A stretch of DNA of 64,000 nucleotides from Kryptolebias marmoratus (GCF_001649575.2 NC_051448.1:14906236-14970235), one strand, 5' to 3'; shown: positions 12,451 to 24,360, counted from the first letter of the stretch. The notes: a model not told the origin generated them from the letters alone. A program made the numbers and translations.

Positions 12451-14279
12451 GCAAACTGCATTTCTCTCAGTTTAAAGTCAATATTTACTTTGTATGTCAC
12501 AGCCTATCAGTGATGTTGACTATTCAAACAAAGCAAAAGCCAGTAAGGAAGAAAAATCATAAAAAATACTTTAGCTGCAGCCGTCAGTGGAACAGTTTCC
12601 ACAGGTGGCTGGCTGTTGTATGGCTTCCATTTCACTCAGATGGAAAAATACATGTTATTACATTTGAGTTTCACGTGTTATGCCAACCAAAACAGAATAT
12701 TGTCAGCAGAACCAAAGTAATAACCCTCTGCTGCTTTTTTTTTTTGTCCTGGACATTTACCGTTACACTGTTGTCTGTTTGGCCAACCCTGCCCTTGGAT
12801 TTTACTTTGATGTCATTCAGACATTTAGGCTATGTTTGAAGATGAACGCAAAGCTTGAGCATGCTTTCCTAAAATGTCACATCCTCTCATTTTACACTGT
12901 ATCCAACACCTTCACAGTGCACTGAGTGGCTGACTAAATTAGGCAAAATGTCACTGAAACCTCCAGCAAATGCATGCTGTATTTATAAGACTCTTTTATG
13001 GTGCTGTGTGGAGACTTCATGCTCCAAATGGGCCTGATAATTGCATTCTGTCTAATTTCAGGGCACCGTGGAAGCATTAAACATCACAAAGCAAGGATGA
13101 CAGACAGCTGAGAGCAGACACAAAAGACAGATGGGGAGTTAGAATCCAAGTTGCCTTGACGGTCCTCTCACTTTGGTCCATATTGGATGGATGATGCAAA
13201 AGTGCAGCAATAGACCAGATGATTAACAATAAGCAGATGGAGGATAAGCAACACACAAACACACCACAAGAGAAAAACAAATCACCTTTCGTGCTGACTA
13301 GTATTCATATCTAGCAGCTCTAAAAACCACAATATTTTCTAAGATTTAATTGTTTTTGTCCTAAAAAAAGGGAATTTATTTACTTGTGTTGATCCATGAT
13401 CTTTGAAAAGTGAAATTTCAATGTTGTTGTCAAAATAAATTTTAGAGATTCATTTATTTCTCTGGCTGTGAAAGAACTACTTTTATTTCACTTAGAGAAG
13501 CAGATCAACCAATTTTTAAAACTATTGGTAAGGGGAGTAGAAAAGATGGTGGATGATGTAAAGGTAAATAATAAAAGATGTCACTCTAATATGACTGAAT
13601 GGGGATGAGATGTTTATGTTTGGTCATTTAGACTCAAAATTTTATTTAGAACTGCTTTTACAAACAATATTACCTTTAATAAAAACATTTTTACACCTTT
13701 CTGCTACTATGAGATGATCAGATCAGCTGATAGTAAATGATGGGAATTCCATAGTGCAATAAAATAATCATAATACTACCGTAATTTTAATTTTAAATAT
13801 GAAAATGTATAGTCTGATCACACATTATGATCCCTAAAAGCAGGTTGATTATTGATTTGTTGAGGTACATCCTGTAGAGGGCGCCAGAGCAGCTACAGTA
13901 ATCACTTCCCCAGATACATAAAAGATGAGGGCCTCTGAGGGCAGTCTCTGAGTTGAATTTCGGGATTTTAAAGTATATATACATTATTTTTGTTTGTTTG
14001 TTTTTGTTTTTTATGGATGTTTATACTGTTTTGGCAAAAAGCTAAAAAGTGACTTGTCCAAGCAAACAGAGTTTTGAAGAACGGGTGATCAAATGTTGGA
14101 AAATGCCTTACAGCAGTTTTAATCACATTTTGGCTCTGAATCTAGAGCCACTTTTAAAAAAGTTAATATATACTTTAAAATGATTTACAAACACCTGAAA
14201 GGTTTTGTTATGGTTAACTACAAGAAGCCGACTGGGTTATGATTTACAGCCAGATGTCTTTATTGGAGTGTTTGTTATT
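12451..14279. other. AT-rich upstream stretch, nothing recognised
   Basis: The overlapping ORFs at 12510-12839 and 12680-12925 share bases in different frames and have no domain features; treated as chance. No repeat family recognised. Confidence 0.4.
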
Positions 14280-14770
14280 GTCTGCTGCAGAAGGGTGATA
14301 ATGTTTTTGCCGGTGTTGGTATGCACGTGTGTTCATTTGGCTGTAGCATTATCAAAATATCTCATAAACCAGTAGACAGATTTTAATAAAACTTTCAGGA
14401 AATAATCACTGGATGGACACCCACAACTCAAAAACCTTCAGAGTCAACCCCATTCAAGATGGCCGCCACAGGTAAGCAACCTTAGCAAACACAAAAGGGG
14501 CTATAACTTAATCAGTTTTACAGATACTGAGCTAAAATTTGGTTTCATAGTAACTGAGAGTCATTCCCAACACATACTCTGAGGGTTGAGCTGATCGCAC
14601 AGTATCTAGTTTGGTCTGTCAGCAAAATATTTTATGAACCACTGGATAGATTTCAATGAAACTTTCCGAAGGTAATCAGCTACAGAAGTCAATCCAGTTC
14701 AAGATGGCCACCACAACCATACCCTGGCGTTAAAGGTGGCGGGCGATATGCATTCCTTCAAGGGAAAAGA
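14280..14770 (-). repeat. Interspersed repeat family A, minus copy with both ends
   Basis: It begins 'ctgctgcagaagggtgataatg' (the hairpin end in reverse). It carries two internal units: 'ccagtagacagattttaata' and 'cactggatagatttcaatga'. It ends 'gcgttaaaggtggcgggcga' and 'tatgcattccttcaaggg', the reverse of the hairpin-bearing start. Confidence 0.75.
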
Positions 14771-15271
<501 letters not shown>

Positions 15272-15848
15272 CAGTGCGTAAGCTTGCCGCAGTGTGTGCT
15301 GAAGTCAGACATCTTTCTGTTTCAAGTAAAAAAAAAATAAAAATCATGTAGCAGAAGATGACAGACAGCCTCTCATCCTCTGAAAGAATAGTGAGCAGGC
15401 AGATGTGCAAAGTGTGTGTGTGTGTGTCTGTTTGGTGGTGATTGCTAAAGGTCTGTTAAAGCTAGATCTCCTGAATTCCAATGCTTCCATCTCTTCTCCC
15501 TCTCCTCCCTCTCCTCCCTCCATCCCTCAGCTTCCAGCAGCTGCGCCTCTCCTGCCTCCTTTCCTGACGCCGAGCGCAGCCTCCCATACAGATGAGCGCT
15601 GGAAGCCACGCACCTTTTGACGTAGCCACGGACCGGTTGCGGTGCCGCTCGGTCTCAGTATAGCACATATTTTTATTGCGCAACGTGACTGATGCCCAAC
15701 TGGCACATCTCACGGTAAAAAAAAGAGGTACTACACTGGAAAGCATCACCGAGGAGCCGGGTTTTTATTAATATTATTATTATTATTTTTGTCTTTAATT
15801 TTTTTATTTTTTTACCCGGACCGGACCCTCCCCTTGTCACCGGGAGAG

Positions 15849-15890
15849 ATGAGTCGAGCGTCGGCGTGCGGTCGTGATGTGACTGACTGA
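15849..15890 (+). promoter_or_regulatory. short uORF (13 codons plus stop) in the mdga2 leader or promoter
   Basis: ATG AGT CGA GCG opens a 13-codon frame closed by TGA at 15888-15890. It counts as a uORF only if transcription starts upstream of 15849, which the sequence does not show. Confidence 0.3.
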
Positions 15891-15962
15891 GCGCTCCACA
15901 CTTTGCTGCGAATAGGAAGGTGAGGACGGTGGGGATTTGGCCGTTTCCTTGACGGGGGAGTG

Positions 15963-16061
15963 ATGGTAGTAGCCTGGTTTGTGACAGCACGCGCTCAACG
16001 CGGCAGCGGCAGCGGCGGCGGCGCAGGCGGCGGCAGCGGCGCGCGAGCTCTGACTGACTGA
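15963..16061 (+). promoter_or_regulatory. uORF encoding a 32-residue Gly/Ser/Ala-rich peptide across a GGC repeat
   Basis: An ATG at 15963 reads through GTA GTA GCC TGG and then a block of GGC, AGC and GCA codons to TGA at 16059-16061. The peptide begins MVVAWFVTARAQR and continues as a Gly/Ser run. It ends before the main mdga2 start, so if the mRNA includes it, it would be an upstream ORF able to lower or condition mdga2 translation. Whether the leader extends this far 5' is unknown. Confidence 0.45.
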
Positions 16062-16080
16062 TTGACCACAGCTGGATTTG

Positions 16081-16110
16081 ATGTGGAGCTAGTTAATGTC
16101 CGTGGCTTGA
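16081..16110 (+). promoter_or_regulatory. Two minimal uORFs: 16081-16092 and 16096-16110
   Basis: ATG TGG AGC TAG, then three bases later ATG TCC GTG GCT TGA. Very short frames like these typically allow reinitiation downstream. Both are about 450 bases before the mdga2 start. Confidence 0.4.
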
Positions 16111-16486
16111 AGCGAGCCCCCATTTCCCCTCCCGACAGAACCTCTCTCGGGTTCGCCGCCTAGAACGTGTTTTCGGTAAGGCAAGGGAACGTCAGAGGAG
16201 AGGAGGAAGGAAGGAGAAAGCAGAGGAGAGTGAGCCTCCCTGGCTGGGGAACCTGGGAACGAGGGCCGGCCTCTCTGCAGATCCCGTCCGCCCGCCCGCC
16301 TGCCTGCCCGCCTGCCTGCCTGCCTCATCGCATCCTCCGCGGCGTCTGGGTGCCGCTTATAACTCCCCCCCCCCGTCAAAGACATCATCACCCCCCCCAC
16401 TCTCTCTCTGACAACAAACAGGGCTGCTTTACCTCCACTGCGACTGAATCAATCGACGTGCAGGTCGGAGAAGTGGCGGCTTCTCT

Positions 16487-16552
16487 ATGCACCTCACCGC
16501 CCCGGAAAGGACTTCTTGCCGCTGAGAGCTGGATATGCAGAGATTAACGTGA
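16487..16552 (+). promoter_or_regulatory. Two uORFs immediately before the mdga2 ATG: 16487-16525 and 16535-16552
   Basis: The first has 12 codons (MHLTAPERTSCR) and stops at 16523-16525. The second has 5 codons (MQRLT), with its TGA at 16550-16552, only five bases before the main ATG. Both lie close enough to the coding start that they must be in exon 1 unless the transcription start is unusually proximal. Confidence 0.5.
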
Positions 16553-16557
16553 ACAAG

Positions 16558-16630
16558 ATGGATCTAATTATCGTTTTTGGGGGGCTGCTGGCGCTGGCTG
16601 TTGAAGGCATACGTTGCCAAGGAGTGTATG
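16558..16630 (+). CDS. mdga2: mdga2 coding exon 1 (signal peptide and mature N-terminus), partial gene
   Basis: The ATG at 16558 opens 24 codons plus one base. Seen: Met-Asp-Leu, a hydrophobic core at residues 3-15 (Ile, Val, Phe, Gly, Leu, Ala), then Glu-Gly-Ile-Arg-Cys-Gln-Gly-Val-Tyr, and a split codon beginning with G. A perfect GTGAGT donor starts at 16631. Known: human MDGA2, recalled from memory, also has a 24-residue stretch beginning MDL, carrying EGI, and ending QGVY before an Ala; about 12 of 24 positions agree, and the phase-1 G supplies that Ala. MDGA1 also has QGVYA but a different signal peptide. Start choice: A at -3 and G at +4 give a strong Kozak context. Role (family knowledge): a GPI-anchored protein with Ig domains, a fibronectin-like domain and a MAM domain that binds neuroligins and restrains synapse formation. 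Cleavage is probably just before the Gln. The other exons lie outside the window. Teleosts may have two mdga2 copies; which one this is cannot be told. Confidence 0.85.
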
Positions 16631-16776
16631 GTGAGTCGATCTGAAGCCATGTGATGATGACCTTGTGAAACGGCAGTTTTCGTGCGCTCCCTGTGGTACC
16701 ACGGGGTCCTGTAATGATGATGATCATGTGTTTCTTCACGAAGTCATGCAACGCGCCTCTGAAAGCCACGTTAGAG

Positions 16777-16779
<3 letters not shown>

Positions 16780-16821
<42 letters not shown>

Positions 16822-16832
16822 TGGAGAGAGAG
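16780..16832. repeat. (GT)n(GA)n compound microsatellite
   Basis: GT dinucleotides to about 16804, then GA dinucleotides with one ATGG interruption near 16821, about 150 bases inside intron 1. Confidence 0.95.
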
Positions 16833-18679
16833 TAGGGGTCCAAATGTAACCCTCAGGTTATACAGCAAATCGTGTGTGTAGCCAATCATGCGCAGCCCCT
16901 TTTTCATCCAATCCATCACTCCAGATGGTAGGTGAGCAGGCTAAATTTAGTAGGCTACATTTATGGATTATTACAGTGGAACCTAGTAGATTTTTCCAGA
17001 AGCCTTTTGGACTTGAGGGACTACATGTGTTGCAACAGCTACGATTCGAAAGGCTGATGTGACACTCGATCTCACTTGAGGTCAAACGCAGTTCCCTTTG
17101 GAAGTCATCTTCAGGACCTGTTGAGAGTCATGAGTGATTTTCCTGTATGTTGAGCCTGTCTGCCCACATCCTTCTCTCTGAATCTCTTTGAATTGATCAA
17201 ATCACACAGTGCGGATCCTAAGAATGTAAAGGCACGCAAAAACGAACATCTTTGACCCCTAAGGCGGCCCGGAAGATGGGCATTACGAGCTCCAAGAAGA
17301 ATAAGAAAGAAGATGCTGCCAAATAACAGCAGCACATTCAAAGCTGTCTGTAAAGAAAAACAGGTCATTTCTATTCAGTTGTTCTGCAGGCTGTCTCAGC
17401 TGTTGCAGGTCTTTTCTAGAAAATCATCTGTTGCTGCTTGAATTCCACCACACTCGTGTGGGCATGCTTACCAATGAGAACAAGTTCCTGCATCTGTGAC
17501 CTGTGGCAGAAATGGTACCTGATACGAATTGCCGCCGTCGTCGTTGCAGCAGCTGCAGCCACGTTAGCAGCTGTAGGAGAGTTGTGAGGACGAAGTGACT
17601 CATGTGCACCAAATCTAGGACAGAGAGAGGAAACCTTGAGGTGCACGCCTGTGATCTGTCAGCGGCAGAGGCAGCTCTGACCAAAGCAAAAGGCCGCGCA
17701 GAGAGAGGGTGAGGTCAGCGGTGGTGTGGGGTTGTATGTTTCCAAGCACTGGGAAAGATCTTTGTGGAGTGTGAGCTGCAAAGGAAGGTTAGCGTGAGCA
17801 TGACGGGAGCTGTCAAGGTGCTGAATCCAAACCAATGATGCGCCGTGATATTGTCTTTTTCTTTTCTTCAAGTGGAAAAGAGGCGACTATGAGAATAGAT
17901 GACAGCCAGTTTCAGGACGTTTTAAATCTTTTAACTCACACGTGCGTAAAGTTCTGTTTTCCAGTTACCTCATTTCTTTCACTCCTAACAAAAGCAGCCA
18001 CGAGGGCAATGAATTAAATCTAAAAATGAAAAATATTTTACAGTTCTTAAGCAATTTCTTTTTGTATTAGACAGTGGATTGAGGGTGTTTTTTAATCTGC
18101 AAGACTGAATAAATTGTCATAAGTACCTCAATATTTTGGCTCCAAACACATTACATATTCATACCTGCGGATTTGTTCTGGATTACTGTGAGATTTTGTC
18201 TTCCTGGAAAGTTGAACTTTGATTCTGAGATGCCTGGTTTTGGCTCTAAGCATCCTCGTTAAAGAAACTAGCTGATTTTATTTCTCAGTAACAATTAGTG
18301 TTGCGAGAATCTGCCTCGGTGTTCGACAAAAACAATGTTGTTGTTTTGTTTTTTGTCTTTTTTTTCAAACCTGAAAACATTCTGCTTTTGCTTGCAATTA
18401 TTTCAACCGCTGCAGTCATATTTTAGATGAAAAACAAATTTTTGCAGGCTTACATGGAAACAGGTGTGGACTAACGCACTGAATGAGTTCAAGAACAGAT
18501 TACAATTATTGAAGCTAACCTGTCTTTAGCAGAATCACATCATTTACCTTGAATTGATACTGTTTTTTTTGTTTATTATTCTATTTAATTGTCTTATATT
18601 GCAAAAGTCATTAAATAGTCTAAAGATTTAGCATTTTTCTTATACAGTTTGTTAACAATACCTTGACAACAAGTTATTG
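16833..18679. other. Proximal intron 1, no repeat family recognised
   Basis: Less AT-rich than deeper intron as far as about 17830. 17440-17700 is repeat-free and CpG-bearing ('aattgccgccgtcgtcgttg', 'cagcagctgcagccacg') and may be regulatory. Beyond 18050 it becomes AT-rich with nothing recognised. Confidence 0.4.
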
Positions 18680-18895
18680 TCCTTATCCACTCCTCCATGC
18701 AGGGTCGCAGGGAGTTGGTGCCTAGTTGCAGAGGCGGGGTTCACCCTGGACAGATCACCAGTCCATCACAGGGCCACATAGAGACGAATGAGACAGACAG
18801 TCCTGTACACTCACACCTAGTGACAATTTAGAGTTTGCAACTGACCCACCATGCATGTTTTTGGTCTGTGGGAGGAAACTGGAGTACCTGGACAA
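18680..18895 (-). repeat. tRNA-headed SINE-like family, partial minus copy
   Basis: Tail-proximal to middle part: 'gggtcgcagggagttggtg', 'cagaggcggggttcaccctg', 'gacagatcaccagtccatc', 'acagggccacatagagacg', 'atgcatgtttttggtctgtg', 'ggaggaaactggagtacc'. The tRNA-like head at the right is missing. Confidence 0.75.
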
Positions 18896-19349
18896 AACCA
18901 CATCTTCATGATTCATTTGTTCTATACTACACTCATTTATATTATGACTCTTTAACCAGTGGGCTCAGGTCATTTAAGTTTCAATAAATCTTAGTTTTAA
19001 ATATTGTTTTCTAAACTATAACACTGCTTTGCAACTTCCCAGTGACAATATCAAACTCGTCTCATCAGCAGATACTGCATCAATAAGACACCTCAAAGCA
19101 TTACTTTAATATATCATTCATTTTTGTGCTGAACATTTGTTTTTGTTTCGGTTTGCTTGTAACAGAAACGCTGTAAAAATCATCTAAATTACATCTCTGA
19201 AAAAAGGGGAAGAAAAACTGGTGAAAGAAATGTATATTGCATACACTGGAACAAGTCATGTAACAAATGCCATACTCAGTTTACTAAGAACTTCATGTGA
19301 CAGTATGCTCTCTGAACCACTGAACTAGTCTAGTGACTCTTGGTACTAT
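18896..19349. other. AT-rich intronic stretch
   Basis: Nothing recognised. Confidence 0.4.
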
Positions 19350-19736
19350 CTTCATGTTTTGTTTCCTTTATTAACCATTTTTTTACCTTCCTGGTTTTGT
19401 TTTTGGAAGAAGTTACTCTGTGGTCTTTGTTCAGTTTATTTCATATTTTCTGCACCTGGTCTTCATTTATAATCATCACACCTGCAACCTTTTAGTCATT
19501 ATTTCTGTATGCTTAGTCCTGGTTTTTCTTTTATTTTCATCAGATCCTTGTTGTCAGCACCCTTTGAATTTGTTGGTTTGCTGTTGTCCTCAGATTAATT
19601 CATGTTCTGCTTTGTAGAAAAATGAAATGAGCTTGGTTTACATTAATCTGCCCATTACCTCTGGACTTTGCCTGCATTTGGGTCTTGCATCTCCACGTCG
19701 TGCACTGATGACATTTGGACACATTACGCAAAAGGT
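19350..19736 (+). repeat. Probable LTR-type or related interspersed repeat, diverged
   Basis: T-rich, with phrases common to a fish repeat class: 'cacctggtcttcatttataa', 'atcatcacacctgcaacc', 'cagatccttgttgtcagc', 'ctggactttgcctgcatttg', ending 'gcactgatgaca'. The TGACA end resembles that of the better-defined element at 54434-54885. The left end and a target duplication are not clear. Confidence 0.35.
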
Positions 19737-21609
19737 TCTCATGAGAATCTGAATGCATGCTCCAGATACTTATGTTGGAAAATGGAGAGAAAAGACACTA
19801 AAGAGATTGAAGCTATATGAAGGGTTAAATTTTATTGGCTGACTTTGAGTTTAGCAACACTAGAGTGTAATTTGTATTGGTTTACAGTGTAATACTTTCT
19901 GCCATTTGCCTGATCACTTAATAAAACAGTGAGTTATTATTATTACTTTTAATCAAAACATTATAGCATTGAGACTGCAGACAAAGAGACATGTTGAGAA
20001 ATTTGTCTAGGTATGTCATAAACCTGTAAGGTCAGAGCTTCTAATCAACCATTAATAACACAAGAGATCTTCAGCGTTGCTTGATGTGATATTCATATTT
20101 ATTAAATCAGACTCCCGTCATGCGACAGACACATTCAGTGCCGACTGACACGACACCAGACCACATATTCGTCAGATAAAAGCTGTGGATCCTTGGTGTA
20201 AGCAAGCTGTCCACGCTGCGGCGTGTGCGCAGAAGAAGATGCAGGCTGATTAGGAGGAATCATGTCCCATGATGCTCGATGTGGTGTCGCCTGAGTGGTA
20301 TGTGTGGACTAGTGGGCTTGTAGCAGCAGCAGCAGAAGCAGAAGGGACAGGGGATGGGGTGGGATGGAGCAGATGGAGCGGTTTGGGCATTTAACTCTGT
20401 GTTTGCATGTATGTGGTGAAGCTTGAAAATTCCCCAGAGCACCGTCACTTCCTCTTTTAGTCATCATTAGCTAACAATTTTCATATTGGGCTAAAACTGT
20501 GTTTTAGGGGTAATAAAAAAAAAGAGAAAGGCTAGATTAACGTTTACATGTTCAAACTTATGCATTTTATTCTTTTAAACGCTAAGGACGACCTGTGTGT
20601 TTAGTGCTCAGTGTGGCTGCATGAATAAAAAAATCTATTAGCAAGGTTTTAATGTCAACATTTATTATTGATGGCTGCAAAACATTAGCATGCATGCTGT
20701 GTTGGCTCCCAGTGGTTTTGACATATGGTGAAAGACAGTGTGACTGAATAATCTAAGAGAGAAAAACACAGTATTTGAAGTTTTTCCCACATAAAATAAC
20801 ATATTAATAGCAGTTCCTAATAATCTCATTTTGTTGCATTCGCTGTATCTCCAGTCTTTTGCCATTTTTGCTTTCTAAATTGACCCAAGAGCAGATGGGT
20901 GGGACATTCAGTAGAAATTAGATTTTTGCTGGTTATTTTTATCCCCGGGCTTCACTTGATGCCATCACCATTGACTAAATGGTGATATCATGATGTTGTA
21001 ATGAAGAAATCACGTAGCAGTGTGTTAAGTGGTGCTGCCACAGTCATTAAAGAGAATTGATGAAGGCTAGTCATCCCTCCATGACCGGGGGCCAGAGAGA
21101 GAGAAAGAGAGTTGCCACTAAAGTGCAACATCTGCTCCTCTCTTCTTCTCCACCATCCTCTCTTATGTTGTTGTGATTTTTTTTTCTTTCTCTTCCTTTG
21201 TGTATCTTTTTTCTTTTCATCACACTTGGTCTGTCCTTGAGGAGATGGTTCGATTAAGTCGAACCTTGCTCATCTTTGTGTTGTTTTCAGAGATGCACTC
21301 GGTCAATAGTTGCTCCTCCATTGTAGCAAATCACAAGACAAAGTCTACAAATGTGTTAAGTGCTTCCAAAGAGTACTTTATGTGTAATGGTAGTGACAGC
21401 TAAAAGACTCTAAATGATCAAATCAAAAAGCTACAATAGAACACGACTCCTATGATTGCATAGAAATGTCTTTGCGCTTGTTGCTTTTTCTGGAGACGTA
21501 CCGCCTTCAGTATGTTCTCTTTGCATCAAAGTCAGTCAGAGACAACCTCCATGGGATGCGCAGATGTCCCTGATCTCATTTGTGCTGTGCAACTGAAGAG
21601 GAAAAAGTT
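19737..21609. other. Intronic stretch, nothing firmly recognised
   Basis: 20100-20450 is less AT-rich and CpG-bearing ('ctgtccacgctgcggcgtg', 'gcagcagcagcagaagcag') and may be non-coding regulatory DNA. 21130-21230 is pyrimidine-rich. No gene supported. Confidence 0.35.
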
Positions 21610-22352
21610 CCTACAGCTTTTTAAAAAAAAAAATTTTCCCCCCACATCTTATTTCTCTTTCACTGTCTTTCTCCTTCTGTCTCCCGCTCCCTCTCGTTTG
21701 CATTGAAGTCCAAGCAATTGCTGAGGTTTCTTTTCATGAGCCTCGGTTCAGACGCTTTGGCTTCTAAGCTATGCAAATGCATTCTGCCAGTGAAACTAAA
21801 GCCGTCTTTGTTGGTTCTCAGAGGCCTCCTCCACAGAGTCCTTCATCATTCCCTTGGATCGGGACCCTTACATTTCCCTACCGTAATAAGACCACGGATA
21901 ACTCTGTCTCCTCTCCTCCTGCTCAGAGTTCCCATTTCCTTGCCTGTCTTTCCCCTGTCTGTCTCTTCCTCCATCCTCCTGGGGGAATAGCGGATGGACG
22001 TCTGCAGCTTCAGTCAGAGCCAAATGAAGATATACAGCTGGGTGCGACACAGAACAAGAAATTTGTTGCAGCGGAACCTTTTACCGAGTACCTCGAGGAT
22101 TACTTTGTAGCCCACGATGGGGCTTCAGATAGCGCCAATGTAATCACTTTGAATATCAGTTCTCTTTGGAGCCAGTCCTCTGAGACTGGCACTGACTTTA
22201 CACTGCAGATACACCGTTTGAACTTGAAGTCTCACACACTCCTGCTGTGTTTAACAATTGCTGGGCAATCATTGGCCATTTTACTTCAATACTCCAGTGT
22301 GTTAAATATTTTTTATGACGCGAAAACAGACTTTTTAATCTTTCCACGTTAA
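21610..22352 (+). other. Intronic segment with the window's longest ORF (193 codons, 21771-22352); status unknown
   Basis: After a strong pyrimidine tract (about 21625-21700) and an AG at 21707-21708, an open frame runs on + from 21771 to 22352. The first half is Ser/Pro/Leu-rich, encoded by pyrimidine-rich DNA, which partly explains the lack of stops. The middle (about residues 72-140) is more balanced, including LQLQSEPNEDIQLGATQ and EYLEDYFVAHDG. I recognise no domain, and it does not resemble MDGA Ig or MAM sequence. It could be a cryptic exon, a lineage-specific gene or chance. Confidence 0.25.
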
Positions 22353-24004
22353 AAATTGAAGTGTTTCTCCATCAGTTTACACATCTGCATTGAGAAAAGG
22401 GAGACACTTTTGAGTGACAGATTTGAAAACAAAGCATACATTGAAGGGAAGCAGAAACTGACAGCTTATGAGTATTAGTATTAGTCAAGCTTTACAAACA
22501 CTGAACAATTCTCTTGCCATATTACAAGATAATTTCATTTGACACTGCTGCCTAGAAAGAGACTTGTACTTTTTTCCCTCCATCAATACTTGGATAACCT
22601 CAGTGACATCAATCTGACAGTCAATTCTGCAGACATGTACCACTCATGTAAATCTATAAATTCCCTTTTTGACAAAGTCTGTTTGACCTGCTACTCAGCA
22701 GTGGATCAAACCATTGTGGTTGTATGTGTTTTTTGTGGCAGTTGCGCTGACAAGATGCCACTCTCAGATTTGCCCTCCTTCTGTCCCCTTTGGCTACTTT
22801 GAAAAATGAATGGTTTGGTAGCAGGCACATTTCAAACTGAACTTTTTTGAGAAAAAAAAAAAAGTTTCGAAAGTGTACAGTAGTGGGTATTCTCACAGCA
22901 ACAAGCATAACATTGTTTACATTACAAAATTAAAATAGGATTGGACCCATACATTGGCCTGACATTGGTATTAGCTAATATTTAGCTTGTCTGTCACTGT
23001 CTGATTGGCACAGAAGAAATCGTAAACCAATAGCAGTGCATAATATTTATCTAGAGTATATTGAAGATCAATTTTTCCCTTAAATTACTTGAAATACTCT
23101 AAAACTGTTGAGTTCTTTGTAAAAAGGCACATTTTTATAATTTCCCAAACATTAAAAGGAAAACACTGGAGAGAAGAAAAAAAAACATTTGCACTGTCTA
23201 TACAGGCCATCGGCTAAGTTATTATTTTTATCATCAATATTGATATTAGTCTTGAATTTCACAACAAGTCCATCCGTAAAAACAAGCATCCCATTCCCAC
23301 TTTTTCTTCTGGAGAGCTTAAAGGTGCACAGTAATGAAAAACTGACCAAATTTCTACTCACTGGGTACAATTTCTTTTAATGATTTGTAGACAAAAGTCA
23401 AAAAGACAAAGAACAAAAAAGTGACTTGCATTTCAGTTGTATACTTTGCACAAATCATAAACTGCTCTATTACCTTCTTGCTTATGAGGATTTGGATGAG
23501 GTCAGTAACACAGTTTACCTCTGGATCATTCAATGTCAAATCCCCACTGTGGACCAAAGAGGCTTATTGTAAATTGGCTGGCTGCTTTAACTGTTAAGCC
23601 CACATCCCCAAACCCTGATCTGCTTGTTCCCTTGCATATAGTGAAGAGGACATAAAGCCACCGCTAATGATCTTGTAGTTATTCTTTTATTAGGGCCTTT
23701 TTGTCCTAACGACCAGACCCAGCCTTGTGTCCTGATTTATTTACTAATTTTCTACTTTTAATGAAGTCACATATGACTTCTAACCTGCAGAGGGGGGTCT
23801 GCACCAAACCAGCACAGAATGTTTTTTTTTTACGCATCTGTTGTGGCAGATTTACTTTTTTTTGTGATGCTTGTCAATATTTTCAACATTTGCTTGGATT
23901 TAAATATGTTTAAATTGAGGTGTTCAAAAGTTCATGTCACTTCACCAAAAAAAAAATTTGGGCAGTTAGCAACAGAAAAAAAACAAAACAAAACAATAAA
24001 GTAG
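22353..24004. other. AT-rich intronic stretch
   Basis: Poly-A/T runs and short ORFs only. No gene or named repeat recognised. Confidence 0.4.
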
Positions 24005-24360
24005 TGTTCCTTAAGGAATGCATATTGCCTGCCACCTAACATGCCAAAAGTTTCAATAAAAATCTCCTGTGATCTGTTAGTGCCTAGAGTATATGAGGGG
24101 AATGACTCTCGGCTACTACCACACAAAATATTATCTCAATGTATCTAAAATTGACTGAGTTATAGCTATTTTTAGTGTTTTGTATGGTTAATTAGCAGCC
24201 ATCTTGAATCAAGTTGACTCCAAAGGATATCCAGTTGTACATATACATCTAATGATTCGTTTCTGAGAGTTTTTAAAAATCTGTCTTGCTAACAAGCATA
24301 CACACACACACACCCAGATAACTGACATTATCGCCTTTCATAGCGGCAGGTGATATTAAA
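24005..24360 (+). repeat. Interspersed repeat family A, + copy
   Basis: It starts with the end palindrome ttccttaaggaa, then 'atgcatattgcctgccacc' and 'tatgaggggaatgactctcg'. The landmarks follow to 'aatgattcgtttctgagag'. The far end reads 'gacattatcgcctttcatag' and 'cggcaggtgatatt'. Confidence 0.75.

Larger units (their letters stand above)
15480..16557 (+). promoter_or_regulatory. mdga2: CpG-rich promoter and 5' leader of mdga2
   Basis: Base composition changes sharply here from AT-rich flanks to GC- and CpG-rich sequence running up to the mdga2 ATG, as expected of a vertebrate CpG-island promoter. Within it lie pyrimidine-rich CTCC repeats (about 15495-15530), a short ATT/T-rich interruption (about 15765-15815), a GGC/AGC repeat block (about 16001-16042), a CCGCC/TGCC repeat (about 16288-16325) and C-runs at 16365-16374 and 16391-16398. 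No convincing TATA box is visible, so the transcription start cannot be placed. At least five upstream ATGs with short frames precede the main start. A GTAAG after a G at 16176-16180 could be a leader splice donor, but nothing supports its use. Confidence 0.7.

Noticed and set aside
15405..15749. Ser/Pro-rich + ORF (15405-15620) and Arg-rich minus ORF (15462-15749)
   Set aside because: Both come from the CTCC pyrimidine repeat near the promoter, read on opposite strands.
16167..16547. 126-codon + ORF in the CpG region, and the overlapping minus ORF at 16089-16400
   Set aside because: GC-rich leader DNA lacks stops in several frames. The + frame does not begin with an ATG at its stated start, is not in frame with the mdga2 start, and is low-complexity Pro/Cys repeat sequence.
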